Assembly (NCBI GenBank): GCA_965213765.1
Contig: OZ243926.1
Span: 248,001 to 312,000 of the forward strand
Origin: JAJDXO01 sp965213765
Lineage (GTDB): Bacteria; Pseudomonadota; Alphaproteobacteria; Rhodospirillales; UBA2165
Length of the DNA: 64,000 nt
Direction of reading: 5' to 3'
Below the pieces are notes generated by a model, which ran no database searches, was not told the DNA's origin, and saw nothing but the letters and a program-made list of their open reading frames with translations. Both the position numbers and the translations under genes were made by a program. Below are positions 42,706 through 50,445 of this stretch, one piece after another. Position 1 is the stretch's first letter, and the number at the start of each line of letters is the position of its first letter.

Positions 42706-43893
42706 TCAGGATTTACCTGGACGATTGCGAATTACCGCTTCGTCGGGATCACACCCCCACCCCGGGGTATCCGGCACCAGAATGTGGCTATCCTCGATAA
42801 CCGGTGGCGTCGGAAAAATTTTCTCGTCCCAGGGCAGCCGGTCGATATCCGTTTCCATAATCCGGAGGTTGGGCACCGCGGCCGCGAAATGGACATTCAT
42901 CATGGTCGCGAGGTGACCATAGAAGTTGTGCGGCGCGACATTGATGTCGTAAGCCTCGGCGGCATTGGCGATTTTCATCGATTGCCAGACACCGTTCCAC
43001 ACCGCATCGATGATCGCTACGTCCATGGACTGCTGACGGAAATAGGGTTTGAACGCGCGCAGCCCCAACAGCGTTTCGCACGAGGAAATGGGGAACGGAC
43101 TGCCGGCCCGAATGCGCGCCAACCCTTCGGCGTCGTTGTGATCGATCTCCACCCAAAACAGCTCAAGGTCTTCGAGCGCCCGCAAGATGCCGATGAACCC
43201 CTCCGTCCGGGCGTTAAAGTTCAGATCCAGCAGGATGTCCATGTCCGGGCCGGCGCCCTCTCGAAGCGCCTCCAGCTGTGCCCGAAGCTGCGAGATCACG
43301 GTCCGGCCGACATTGAGGTCCGGCTGAAAAGGCTGTCCGAATCCCGGGCTCCACATTTGCGGGGACTCGCCGCCGAATATGATCGGGTTGGTTTTCAGCC
43401 CGGTGAAGCCCGCGTCACGAATCTCCCTCCCAAGATCGCGCACGTCATCGAGGGTGTTGACGGGTTTGGTTCGATAGTGAGGTCCGCGGGGCGGCGTCCG
43501 CCAAGCGACGGAATGCGACCAGTAGACGCGCACCCTGTCCCGCATCTTGCCGCCAAGAAGTTCATAACAGGGAACCCCATAAATCTTCGCCTTGGCATCC
43601 AACAGTGCGTTTTCAATTGCGCCTGCGGCGTTGGCGACGACCGTACCGAACGCCATCCGTTTCATATTGAAGAGACGGGCAAAAATTGTCTCATGATCGG
43701 CCACGGGCAGGCTTGCGATTGCCGCGGCAAATTTGTTGATCGCCACGGTTGTGCCTGGCGGGCCGAACGTCTCGTCATATTCGCTCCAACCCACGGTGCC
43801 GTCGGACGCCGTCAGCTTCACGAAGAAGTATGGCCGCCATCCCGCATCGCAGGAGAGGGTCTCGACGGCCCGAATGGTGACATCACGCGGCAC
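42706..43893 (-). CDS. Mandelate racemase / muconate lactonizing enzyme family protein
   Basis: 395 aa enolase-superfamily protein. Metal ligands appear in DILLDLNFNA (Asp), FWVEIDH (Glu) and SSCETLLG (Glu). A His candidate base is in NVAPHNFYGHL. The usual K-x-K of the mandelate racemase group reads K-x-N (GLKTNP), which argues for dehydratase or another reaction. GTG 43893 has GGGAGG 6 bases upstream and is preferred over the longer frame. It probably acts on an acid-sugar or hydroxy-acid within the local catabolic unit. Confidence 0.87.
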   Translation of the reverse strand: MPRDVTIRAVETLSCDAGWRPYFFVKLTASDGTVGWSEYDETFGPPGTTVAINKFAAAIASLPVADHETIFARLFNMKRMAFGTVVANAAGAIENALLDAKAKIYGVPCYELLGGKMRDRVRVYWSHSVAWRTPPRGPHYRTKPVNTLDDVRDLGREIRDAGFTGLKTNPIIFGGESPQMWSPGFGQPFQPDLNVGRTVISQLRAQLEALREGAGPDMDILLDLNFNARTEGFIGILRALEDLELFWVEIDHNDAEGLARIRAGSPFPISSCETLLGLRAFKPYFRQQSMDVAIIDAVWNGVWQSMKIANAAEAYDINVAPHNFYGHLATMMNVHFAAAVPNLRIMETDIDRLPWDEKIFPTPPVIEDSHILVPDTPGWGCDPDEAVIRNRPGKS

Positions 43894-43960
43894 AGCGTTC
43901 CTCCCGGCTTGCTTTCCCTTGCAGACCTTACATGCCGAAATTGCAATCAACTAGTCATAG

Positions 43961-44008
43961 AGATGAAAAGCCGGGGAGATGAAAAGCCAGAGAGATGAAA
44001 AGCCGCGC
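43961..44008. repeat. 16-bp tandem repeat, three copies, upstream of the enolase-superfamily gene
   Basis: The core AGATGAAAAGCC recurs at 43961, 43977 and 43993 (period 16), with a variable 4-base tail (GGGG, AGAG, GCGC). It lies in the 228-bp gap 43894-44121 between two minus-strand genes and encodes nothing. It has the same period and copy number as the repeat at 22865-22912, although the sequence is unrelated. Confidence 0.9.
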
Positions 44009-44121
44009 GGCAAAAGACAACCCGAAGGTCCTGCTCCGCCTGGAGGGGCAGCCCAACGTCCAGGGCGCACCGGGAATAACCCGGACGCGTCTCGTATTCA
44101 AGAGGCCCGCCGAATGACGGG

Positions 44122-44946
44122 CTATGCTTGAGCGGTGAAAGGCGGCATTTCGATGGCGCGATCGGCAAGGACCACCTGCAAATCCATATCAATGCCCACG
44201 ATGGACTTTCCGTCAGGCCTTGGCGGGGTCTCCGCCGTTCCCGGCGCATAAGCCTCGGCGGCAGCCGGACGGGCCATCAACCGGTCCCGCCACGCGTTGA
44301 CTTTCGGGAATCGTTCGGGCTCCACCTTCTCGGGATGAAGTTCACGGATCCGGTGCACGTTCGATAGGACATACACATCCGCCAGCGACATCTCCTCGCC
44401 GGCAATCCAAGTCGATTGCGAGAGCTCCCGTTCCAGCCACGCGACGGTGTACTCGATAATGTCGAGGGCAGCCCGTAATTCGTCCTCGGTGTAGCCGCCC
44501 GTGGAGAGCCGGCGCCACCGTTCGCGGCGGTCGGGCATGGGCGAATGGGCAATCATCTTCGCCTTGTGGTCTTCGCTGAGCTCTTCGACCAGGGATTGCA
44601 GCCGTGCGGAGAAGGTCAGGTTGATGATCGCCTGGTGCACATAATCGCCCATCCACATCCAGTGGCGCATTTTCCACCGGAGCTTGGGATCCTCCGGGCG
44701 CAACGGCCGCCCTTGAAACGCATCCTCGATGTATTCAAGGACCGGCACGGCGTTATAAATTGCCGTCCCGTCATGATCCAAGGCCGGTACGACGCCATTG
44801 GGGTTCCATTGGAGATACCACGGGTTCAAATTCTCGTAGCGCCACAGCTCCACGTACCGGCTTTCATAGGGAATCCCCTTCTCCTTCAGGCAGTGGCGAA
44901 CCTGCTTGGAGCACGTACTGAGGCCGCTGTGATAGAGCGTCAACAT
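44122..44946 (-). CDS. Glutathione S-transferase family protein
   Basis: 274 aa. The thioredoxin-like N-domain has LYHSGLSTCSKQVRHCLKEK with Ser/Cys near residues 10-12 and NPNGVVPALDHDG; the helical C-domain runs from about residue 95, with the N-capping region STWIAGEEMSLADVYVL. The C-terminus is about 40 residues longer than usual. Possible roles are glutathione-dependent isomerisation or dehalogenation in the adjacent pathway, not decidable here. It is divergent from the ring-opening amidohydrolase, with an inverted repeat TTGGCC-N7-GGCCAA at 44963-44981 between them. Confidence 0.88.
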   Translation of the reverse strand: MLTLYHSGLSTCSKQVRHCLKEKGIPYESRYVELWRYENLNPWYLQWNPNGVVPALDHDGTAIYNAVPVLEYIEDAFQGRPLRPEDPKLRWKMRHWMWMGDYVHQAIINLTFSARLQSLVEELSEDHKAKMIAHSPMPDRRERWRRLSTGGYTEDELRAALDIIEYTVAWLERELSQSTWIAGEEMSLADVYVLSNVHRIRELHPEKVEPERFPKVNAWRDRLMARPAAAEAYAPGTAETPPRPDGKSIVGIDMDLQVVLADRAIEMPPFTAQA

Positions 44947-45023
44947 GGTCTTCTCCCGCCTGTTGGCCTACCTTGGGCCAAAGTAGTATCACACCAATAA
45001 TATTCGCTTCAGGAAATCAAGAG

Positions 45024-46118
45024 ATGGCCATCAACGTCAAAAAAATCGAAATCAAGAGCGTCAACGACGCGTCCGGGCTGGACGAATGGATCGCCGCGGG
45101 CGAAGTGTCGGCAGACGAGATCGTCGCCGTCATCGGTAAGACCGAGGGTAACGGGGGCGTCAATGACTTCACCCGCATCCTCTCCGATGAGGCGTTCCGG
45201 CGGGTGCTGACCAACCGGGGCACACGTGATGAAGCCGCGGTCAAACAGATCCCCATGGTCTGGTCCGGCGGCTGTGACGGCATAATCACGCCCCACGCGG
45301 TGGCCTTCGCCCGCAACGGCGAGACGGGCCCCGAGAGCGAAGACCGCTTGACCATGGGCACCGCCATGAGCGAGGACATTTTGCCCGAGGACATCGGCCG
45401 CCCGGCCATGGTCGAGAAGGTTGCGGACGGCGTGCGCGCCGCCATGAAGGATGCGGGGATCGACGATCCGAAGGACGTCCACTACGTCCAAACCAAGACC
45501 CCGCTCCTTACCGTCGAGACGGTTCAGCAGGCCCGCGGACGGGGCCGGACGGTCGCCTGCGAAGTGCATGACTCCATGGGGGTTTCAAATGGCACCACGG
45601 GCCTCGGCATCGCGGTGGCGCTGAACGAGATCGATATGCCCAAGGCCGAAGACATCTGCCGAAATCTCGATCTCTACTCGGCGGTGGCCTCGTGTTCATC
45701 CGGTGTCGAGCTGGACAAGGCGCAGATCGTCCTGTTCGGCAACCGGCCCGGGGCCGGCGGGCGTTACCGGATCGGTCATTCAGTAATGAAGGACGCCCTC
45801 GATATTGACGGCATCTACGACGCCATCCGGGATGCCGGTCTGGAGCTGCCGGAGCGGCCGCGCGCCGGGGATCTCGGTGACCGCGTGGTCAATTGCTTCA
45901 TGAAATGCGAGGCGGACCCGACCGCACGGCTACGCGGCCGGCGCCAAATCATGCTCGACGATTCCGACGTCCATCACCACCGCCATTCGAAAGCGGCGGT
46001 GGGCGGTGTGGCGGCGACGGCCATCGGCGATCCCGCCGTGTTCGTTTCCGTCGACGCCATGCATCAGGGCCCCCGCGGCGGCGGACCGGTCATCGCCATC
46101 GTCGATATGGACGGGTAG
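45024..46118 (+). CDS. Ring-opening amidohydrolase (cyanuric acid amidohydrolase / barbiturase family)
   Basis: Opens a cyclic amide such as cyanuric acid or barbiturate. It is 364 aa, the family length. Three related domains each carry the family's Ser and Lys: IGKTEGNGG and TMGTAMSED; QTKTPLL and SMGVSNGTTGLG; with SCSSGVELD, KAAVGGVAA and SVDAMHQGPRGGGPV toward the end. The structural metal site is at the C-terminus (GPRGGG). ATG 45024 follows an AGGA-type site. The stop codon TAG lies inside the terminal repeat of the next mobile element. Sequence alone cannot choose between cyanurate and barbiturate. Confidence 0.9.
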   Translation: MAINVKKIEIKSVNDASGLDEWIAAGEVSADEIVAVIGKTEGNGGVNDFTRILSDEAFRRVLTNRGTRDEAAVKQIPMVWSGGCDGIITPHAVAFARNGETGPESEDRLTMGTAMSEDILPEDIGRPAMVEKVADGVRAAMKDAGIDDPKDVHYVQTKTPLLTVETVQQARGRGRTVACEVHDSMGVSNGTTGLGIAVALNEIDMPKAEDICRNLDLYSAVASCSSGVELDKAQIVLFGNRPGAGGRYRIGHSVMKDALDIDGIYDAIRDAGLELPERPRAGDLGDRVVNCFMKCEADPTARLRGRRQIMLDDSDVHHHRHSKAAVGGVAATAIGDPAVFVSVDAMHQGPRGGGPVIAIVDMDG

Positions 46119-46382
46119 AGCAGTTTCCGGCCAAATTGAATTAATTTGATGGCGCTCATCGATTAGCCGGGCAGGCGCGGTCCGAAGTGCGATGTCTGCG
46201 CATCGGACGAGGCCCGCAACGCACCCGGGGGACCGGGGAGCGCCACCGAAGGCCGGGTTCCTTCGCGTCGTGGCGGCGTTGCGCCGCTCCGCCGATGGGC
46301 CGGCATCGCCGTTCACGGCGCGCCTGGCCACGACGCGAATTAACCCCGGTCAAATGGTTCAATTTGGCCGGAAACTGCTCTA
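46116..46382. mobile_element. MITE-like element, family 2, with 25-bp terminal inverted repeats
   Basis: 267 bp. Both ends begin TAGAGCAGTTTCCGGCCAAA followed by TTGAA (25 bp perfect), and similarity continues a few bases inward (ATTTGA). An internal perfect inverted repeat TTCGCGTCGTGGC pairs 46262-46274 with 46327-46339. There is no gene inside. The left terminus supplies the TAG stop of the ring-opening amidohydrolase. It lies between convergent genes and ends 7 bp before the stop of the minus-strand gene. Similar AGAGCA-TTTCCGG ends occur in intergenic repeats of other alphaproteobacteria, from memory. Confidence 0.8.
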
Positions 46383-46388
46383 GCCCCT

Positions 46389-47513
46389 TCAACCGTCCCG
46401 CACCTCGCGAAGCAACTGGACCGCCTGGATGTGGTCGGCGATGAGGCCGTCCATGTAGGCGTTCGCCGTATCCAGCCCATCTTGATTCGACATCTTGCCC
46501 GGACCGCGCCCAAAGCCGCAGGGCGCGGCGATACCGAAGTCGGGAATTTCAGACTTTACAGCCTCCATCTGCGCCCGCATGCCGCCGTCGCCATGCAACG
46601 CGTGAATCAAGCCCATATAGACGCGGGCGCCGCGATGATCGAGATCGCCCAGCGGTTTTAGGTAGTCGTCTCCCTTGGACGCAACGGTGGGAAGATGAAG
46701 AAAATCCACCCGCCGGCCCGACGCCTCGACCGCCGCGTTGCACAACAGGACCGCGCCCGTCAGATCATCCGGCTCCCGCCGCGGCCAACCGCCGGACGTT
46801 CCATAGCAGGCATGGTATCCGAGGGTGACCTCTTCGGGGATGTGGGAGCACAAGTCGTTCGCCGGTCCGAATATGTCCGCCGCCACCGCCTTGACCTCGT
46901 CGGTCAGGCCGTTTGCCTGTTCAAGCGCCTGTTCGATGATCGTGTCCTCGATGGCGCAATCCCATTGGATCGCCAGATCCCGGTGCGGGATATGGGTGAA
47001 GATGGTCTCCACCTCGTGATGCATGGCTTCCGTGAACCCGTCGCGTAGCGCCGGGTACCCATCCTTGTCGGCGAGCCAGCGAAAAACGGCGCTGGCCGGG
47101 AGCGGCAGGCAGACCTGAAAACGGACATCCGCCGGGATCACCCCGTCCGCCCGCAAAGTCTTGAATACAAAATACGAGTTGATGGCGTCCTTGGCATAAC
47201 CGAGGCGCCAGCCGGTGTGGCCGAACCGCACCTTCTTCACGCCCGGCTTGACCCGGAATGACCACATGTTGTCGTCACCCTCGCCGTGCCAGAGTTCGAC
47301 GCCGTCGTCGGTCATCGGCCGGTGAACCGTCTCCAAGTCCGGGTGGCCGTGCAGCACCCGGTAGGCGACGTGATTGACCCAGTAGATGCGTTCGCCGATC
47401 TCCCCGTCGGGAATGAATGGAAGATACTCACCCAGGGTGGGCCCGATCGCTCGGAATACGTCTTCCGCCGTGTCGTAGGGAATGCTCCCCACCAGCATGA
47501 GATCCTGCGCCAT
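46389..47513 (-). CDS. MetE/UroD-like superfamily protein of unknown function
   Basis: 374 aa. It looks like a cobalamin-independent methionine synthase or uroporphyrinogen decarboxylase-type barrel: LMLVGSIPYDTAEDVF at the start, SHIPEEVTLGYHACYG with His and Cys candidates for zinc in the middle, and a late CGFGRGPGK. I cannot name its reaction. ATG 47513 is 9 bases after GGAGG and preferred; ATG 47522 and a longer frame exist. It precedes MITE family 2 and follows a dienelactone hydrolase on the same strand. Confidence 0.78.
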   Translation of the reverse strand: MAQDLMLVGSIPYDTAEDVFRAIGPTLGEYLPFIPDGEIGERIYWVNHVAYRVLHGHPDLETVHRPMTDDGVELWHGEGDDNMWSFRVKPGVKKVRFGHTGWRLGYAKDAINSYFVFKTLRADGVIPADVRFQVCLPLPASAVFRWLADKDGYPALRDGFTEAMHHEVETIFTHIPHRDLAIQWDCAIEDTIIEQALEQANGLTDEVKAVAADIFGPANDLCSHIPEEVTLGYHACYGTSGGWPRREPDDLTGAVLLCNAAVEASGRRVDFLHLPTVASKGDDYLKPLGDLDHRGARVYMGLIHALHGDGGMRAQMEAVKSEIPDFGIAAPCGFGRGPGKMSNQDGLDTANAYMDGLIADHIQAVQLLREVRDG

Positions 47514-47575
47514 GGAATTCATCCTCCCTTGAGAGGACAACTCTACTGGGTACGGCCGGAATAGGCGACTCTCGG

Positions 47576-48295
47576 CTATGCCTTCAGGTGCCGGTCCAGA
47601 AACGCGATCGCCTTGGTCCAGGCATCCTCCGAAGCACCCTCGCGGTACCGCTCCTCGTTGGCGAAATTCTGAAAGGCGTGGCCGGCCCCGTCATAGCGGT
47701 GGAACTCGTGACTCTTGCCGCCGGCTTTGAGCGCGGCCTCCAATTCATCCACCTGCTCCGGCGTCGGGTTTTGATCTTCATTGCCGAAGAACCCGGCCAG
47801 CGGCGCGGAAATGTTCCCGACCCCCTCCAGGGGTGCCGGCAATCCATCGCCCCAGGGCAGGTGTACCCGGCCGCCCCAGAAGTCGATGCCTGCTTTGTAG
47901 TGGGAATCCCGGGTCAGGGCGAGAACGGTCATCCGCCCGCCCGTGCAATGGCCGAGGACGCCGATCCGGTCGGCAATCACGTCGTCCCGCGCCGCGAGCA
48001 ACTCACGGGCGGCGGTCAGGTCCCGCATCACTTCGTCGTCGTTCATGGCGGCCATCTTGTCGGGCGGGTCCCGGTCCAGGGGTTGGCGATGGAAGACCCG
48101 CGGCATGGCGCAGACATAGCCGGCTTCCGCGTAGCGGTCAGCGACGCCGTCGGAAAACGCGTCGGCCTTTAGTCCCCGATGGGCCGGCATGTGGGGCGCG
48201 AGCACCAGGCCCGGGTGCGGACCGTCACCCGCCGGTACCGATATCAGGCACTCCATTTCACTGCCGTCCACAGTCAGAAATGTCTGTTCGGCCAT
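47576..48295 (-). CDS. Dienelactone hydrolase family protein
   Basis: 239 aa alpha/beta hydrolase with the Cys-Asp-His triad of this family: C117 in GVLGHCTGGR, D174 in GNEDQNPTPE and H206 in YDGAGHAFQNF. Such enzymes open lactones such as dienelactone from aromatic ring cleavage, but many act on other esters. It is 62 bp upstream of the MetE-like gene, in the same direction, and likely belongs to the same unit. Confidence 0.9.
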   Translation of the reverse strand: MAEQTFLTVDGSEMECLISVPAGDGPHPGLVLAPHMPAHRGLKADAFSDGVADRYAEAGYVCAMPRVFHRQPLDRDPPDKMAAMNDDEVMRDLTAARELLAARDDVIADRIGVLGHCTGGRMTVLALTRDSHYKAGIDFWGGRVHLPWGDGLPAPLEGVGNISAPLAGFFGNEDQNPTPEQVDELEAALKAGGKSHEFHRYDGAGHAFQNFANEERYREGASEDAWTKAIAFLDRHLKA

Positions 48296-48321
48296 CTTTA
48301 CTCCTCCCCTGAACTTTCAAG

Positions 48322-48810
48322 TTATGAATTGCAGGCGTCCGCGTTCACGCGCAGGTACTCGTCAATAAACTTGTCAGCGTGGTCGGAAATGAATTGGAGG
48401 ATGAAATCCGCGCCGTCTCGGGCATGAATTCCGGTGACGCCAATCCTCCACGTGGCGGCATATGCCTGTTCGTTTGATCTCAAGTCGTGGACCATTTTGT
48501 ACAACAATAAATTTATACTGAACGCTGAACTAACGACAAATACGTTCGCATAAAAAAAAGGCGATCCCATGTTTCTCTCTGGGGCGTAGATTCTAGCCGC
48601 CCGAAGCCTGCTTCGGATCACGGTTTCAATCCGCTCTTTTGTTAGGCCGATCTCGAAGGCATCGTCGGGTAAGTATTCAACCGCCAACCAAATAGGCTGG
48701 CACCCATTCCATAACCTTAAACGTTCTGGACCCGACGGGGCCGTTGAATCCTCCGCCATTGCTAGGCCGGGAGCGACCAGCAACGCGGCGATGACAGCAA
48801 GATATTTCAT
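48322..48810 (-). CDS. Exported protein of unknown function, atypical composition
   Basis: 162 aa with a clear signal peptide (MKYLAVIAALLVAPGLAMAE, cleavage after AMA). The mature part has two Cys (NGCQPIWLAVEYLPDD and near the C-terminus) and no domain I recognise. Its central region (about 48480-48600) is notably AT-rich compared with its neighbours. It lies between the dienelactone hydrolase gene and tRNA-Arg, a position where acquired genes often sit. ATG 48810 was chosen because it begins the signal peptide; the frame is open to 48909. Confidence 0.7.
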   Translation of the reverse strand: MKYLAVIAALLVAPGLAMAEDSTAPSGPERLRLWNGCQPIWLAVEYLPDDAFEIGLTKERIETVIRSRLRAARIYAPERNMGSPFFYANVFVVSSAFSINLLLYKMVHDLRSNEQAYAATWRIGVTGIHARDGADFILQFISDHADKFIDEYLRVNADACNS

Positions 48811-48943
48811 TCGTCGTATCCCAGCGGTAGACGGGGATGTTGGCACGCGCTCGCAATGATACGCAATCGCCAAGACTGGTGACATCCTGGTGACACGATC
48901 ATTGGTCACTACTGCTGAAAATCACATAAGTCATTGAAAAAAT

Positions 48944-49020
48944 TGGCGACCCCGGCAGGATTCGAACCTGCGACCTGCGGATTAGAAGTCCGCTGCTCTA
49001 TCCAGCTGAGCTACGGGGCC
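48944..49020 (-). tRNA. tRNA-Arg, anticodon UCU, CCA encoded
   Basis: Read on the minus strand, acceptor GGCCCCG pairs with CGGGGTC (one G-U), with discriminator G and an encoded CCA at 48944-48946. The anticodon stem GCGGA/TCCGC encloses loop CTTCTAA, giving TCT (Arg, AGA/AGG). D-arm AGCTCAGCTGGATAGAGC and T-loop TTCGAAT are regular. Length 77 nt. Confidence 0.98.
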
Positions 49021-49107
49021 GTATCGGCATTCCAACTGGAACCGGTGACCCGAACGCTGAGGCCCTGGTCATATGGCGAACCTACGGCCGGCAAATATAT
49101 GCGAGCC

Positions 49108-49404
49108 TCAAGGTTCGACCCGGTCCCAGCGGAAATTGTCGGCGTACCTTTTGGGTTTCACCCGTCTCGGATGCGGCTTGTCGACCGTATACTCGTATCC
49201 TTTCTTCTCCGCGAAGGCGATGGCTTCTTCCCTGGTATCGAAGCTCATGCGCAACTGACCGCGGGTATCACCCGAACCGATCCAGCCCATCAGCCTGTCG
49301 GCCCGCGCGGCCTCCTGGGGTTCATGCTCCAGCCGCCACTTCCGGGTGTTTGCCCGCCCCGACTGCATGGCGGTCTTGGACGGCTGATAAATCCGCACTT
49401 TCAT
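49108..49404 (-). CDS. NDUFS4-like complex I accessory subunit (ETC complex I subunit region)
   Basis: 98 aa. It begins MKVRIYQPSKTAMQSGRA and carries WRLEHEPQEAARADRLMGW and FDTREEAIAFAEKKGYEY, the core of the ETC complex I subunit family (mitochondrial NDUFS4 relatives), which is confined largely to alphaproteobacteria and mitochondria. It is an accessory subunit of respiratory NADH dehydrogenase on the cytoplasmic side. It is monocistronic, far from any nuo operon in the window. ATG 49404 was chosen over an upstream open frame. Confidence 0.9.
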   Translation of the reverse strand: MKVRIYQPSKTAMQSGRANTRKWRLEHEPQEAARADRLMGWIGSGDTRGQLRMSFDTREEAIAFAEKKGYEYTVDKPHPRRVKPKRYADNFRWDRVEP

Positions 49405-49601
49405 CCCATTCACCCCCGGTTCCGGGCTCGCCTTACTTGCGCGCATTATGCTCAAGATGGGCAATTTCGCTACGGTTTTCTGTCTCGCCGCCCGCAATTG
49501 CGTCCCGACCCATGCCAAGGTCCGGCTGAGCGGTCCCTGCAATACTCCGATCAACCAAGAAACAAGGAGAACCTGCGAATGCACCACCTGTATGCCGCCG
49601 C

Positions 49602-49765
49602 CTTTTTATACGCCGGCCAACGATCCTTCGGTCACGTCATTTCGGATAAGAGCGTTTCCGCGGACACCGCGCCGGGTGATGCCCAACCTTATTCTTAAGG
49701 CGGAGGAGACAGACGACATCGTCGCCTGCATCCTCAGCCTCAAGAACAACAGCGGGAAGCCTTGA
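49602..49765 (+). pseudogene. Remnant of a c-type cytochrome gene (C-terminal end only)
   Basis: The plus-strand frame gives NDPSVTSFRIRAFPRTPRRV then MPNLILKAEETDDIVACILS, which matches the distal heme-ligand (MPN) and C-terminal helix region of small cytochromes c. No CXXCH heme motif or N-terminal half is in frame upstream; instead a good ribosome-binding site and an ATG at about 49579 open in a different frame. I read this as a 3' fragment left after deletion or frameshift. The rest of the 434-bp gap 49405-49838 shows nothing else I recognise. Confidence 0.55.
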
Positions 49766-49838
49766 CGCTTCCTCTTGGTTTCCTCCCGGGTGAACCCGGG
49801 CCGCGCCGACAGTTCCGCCGGTTGGTGGGACCGGCGGC

Positions 49839-50195
49839 CTAGAACGCGTGGCGGAAACTATCGAGCCACACGATAAAATCGTTCGAGAACCACGTTGCCG
49901 TGATGAAAACGCCGGAGATGGCGACCGCCCACACACCAGACAATTTGAATGTCCGCATACGCCGCATGCGGCGCGCCGCGGCTTCGGCCTTGGCACGCTG
50001 TTCACGCCGGAGCGCAATCCGCCGCTTTCGCGCCTTCGCTTCCCGATCGAGAAGCCGCAGGGCCTCGAGGCGCCGGCGCTCGTCTTGGCTTTTGTCGAGC
50101 CGCTCCAATTCATGAAGATTTTGAAGCGTGGCGTTCACGATAATAGACATGACTGCACCCACCCATGCTTCTTCCAAGCGGGCCATCACACGCAT
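49839..50195 (-). CDS. Small basic coiled-coil protein with one C-terminal membrane segment
   Basis: 118 aa; if the internal ATG at 50150 is used it is 103 aa (MSIIVNATLQNLHELERLDK). The middle (residues about 30-80) is a highly charged helix of Arg/Lys/Glu/Ala with coiled-coil character, and the end (LSGVWAVAISGVFITATWF) is a single membrane segment. No family is recognised. A TTAA-N7-TTAA site typical of CtrA lies about 47 bp upstream, which would fit a cell-cycle or envelope role. Confidence 0.55.
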   Translation of the reverse strand: MRVMARLEEAWVGAVMSIIVNATLQNLHELERLDKSQDERRRLEALRLLDREAKARKRRIALRREQRAKAEAAARRMRRMRTFKLSGVWAVAISGVFITATWFSNDFIVWLDSFRHAF

Positions 50196-50241
50196 GAACT
50201 GGCTGTTTCCCGGCCCTTGAACCGAACTTAGGAATCGCGGG

Positions 50242-50256
50242 TTAACCCGAGGTTAA
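50242..50256. promoter_or_regulatory. CtrA-type binding site TTAA-N7-TTAA
   Basis: TTAACCCGAGGTTAA matches the alphaproteobacterial CtrA consensus TTAA-N7-TTAA exactly, and lies inside two overlapping palindromes (CGGGTTAACCCG and GGTTAACC) spaced 11 bp apart. It is upstream of the small membrane protein gene (minus strand), 24 bp past the 3' (CCA) side is tRNA-Pro, which reads away from it. Function is inferred from motif and position only. Confidence 0.55.
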
Positions 50257-50287
50257 CCGGCCGGTGCAATTCGGGGATTTTCCGGAA

Positions 50288-50365
<78 letters not shown>

Positions 50366-50445
50366 ACAGGTGAGCCGTTAATAGGCGGAACGGATGGGAC
50401 GGGCAAGGGCCAATCCCCTCGCCCGATCGCCGCCGTCAAATTCGG

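Noticed and set aside
44963..44981. Inverted repeat TTGGCC-N7-GGCCAA as an operator for the GST / ring-opening amidohydrolase pair
   Set aside because: Well placed in a divergent promoter region but only 6-bp arms; kept as a note in the gene entry rather than as a feature.
48944..49020. tRNA-Arg as an attachment site of an integrated element
   Set aside because: No integrase and no repeated copy of the tRNA 3' end was seen within the window.
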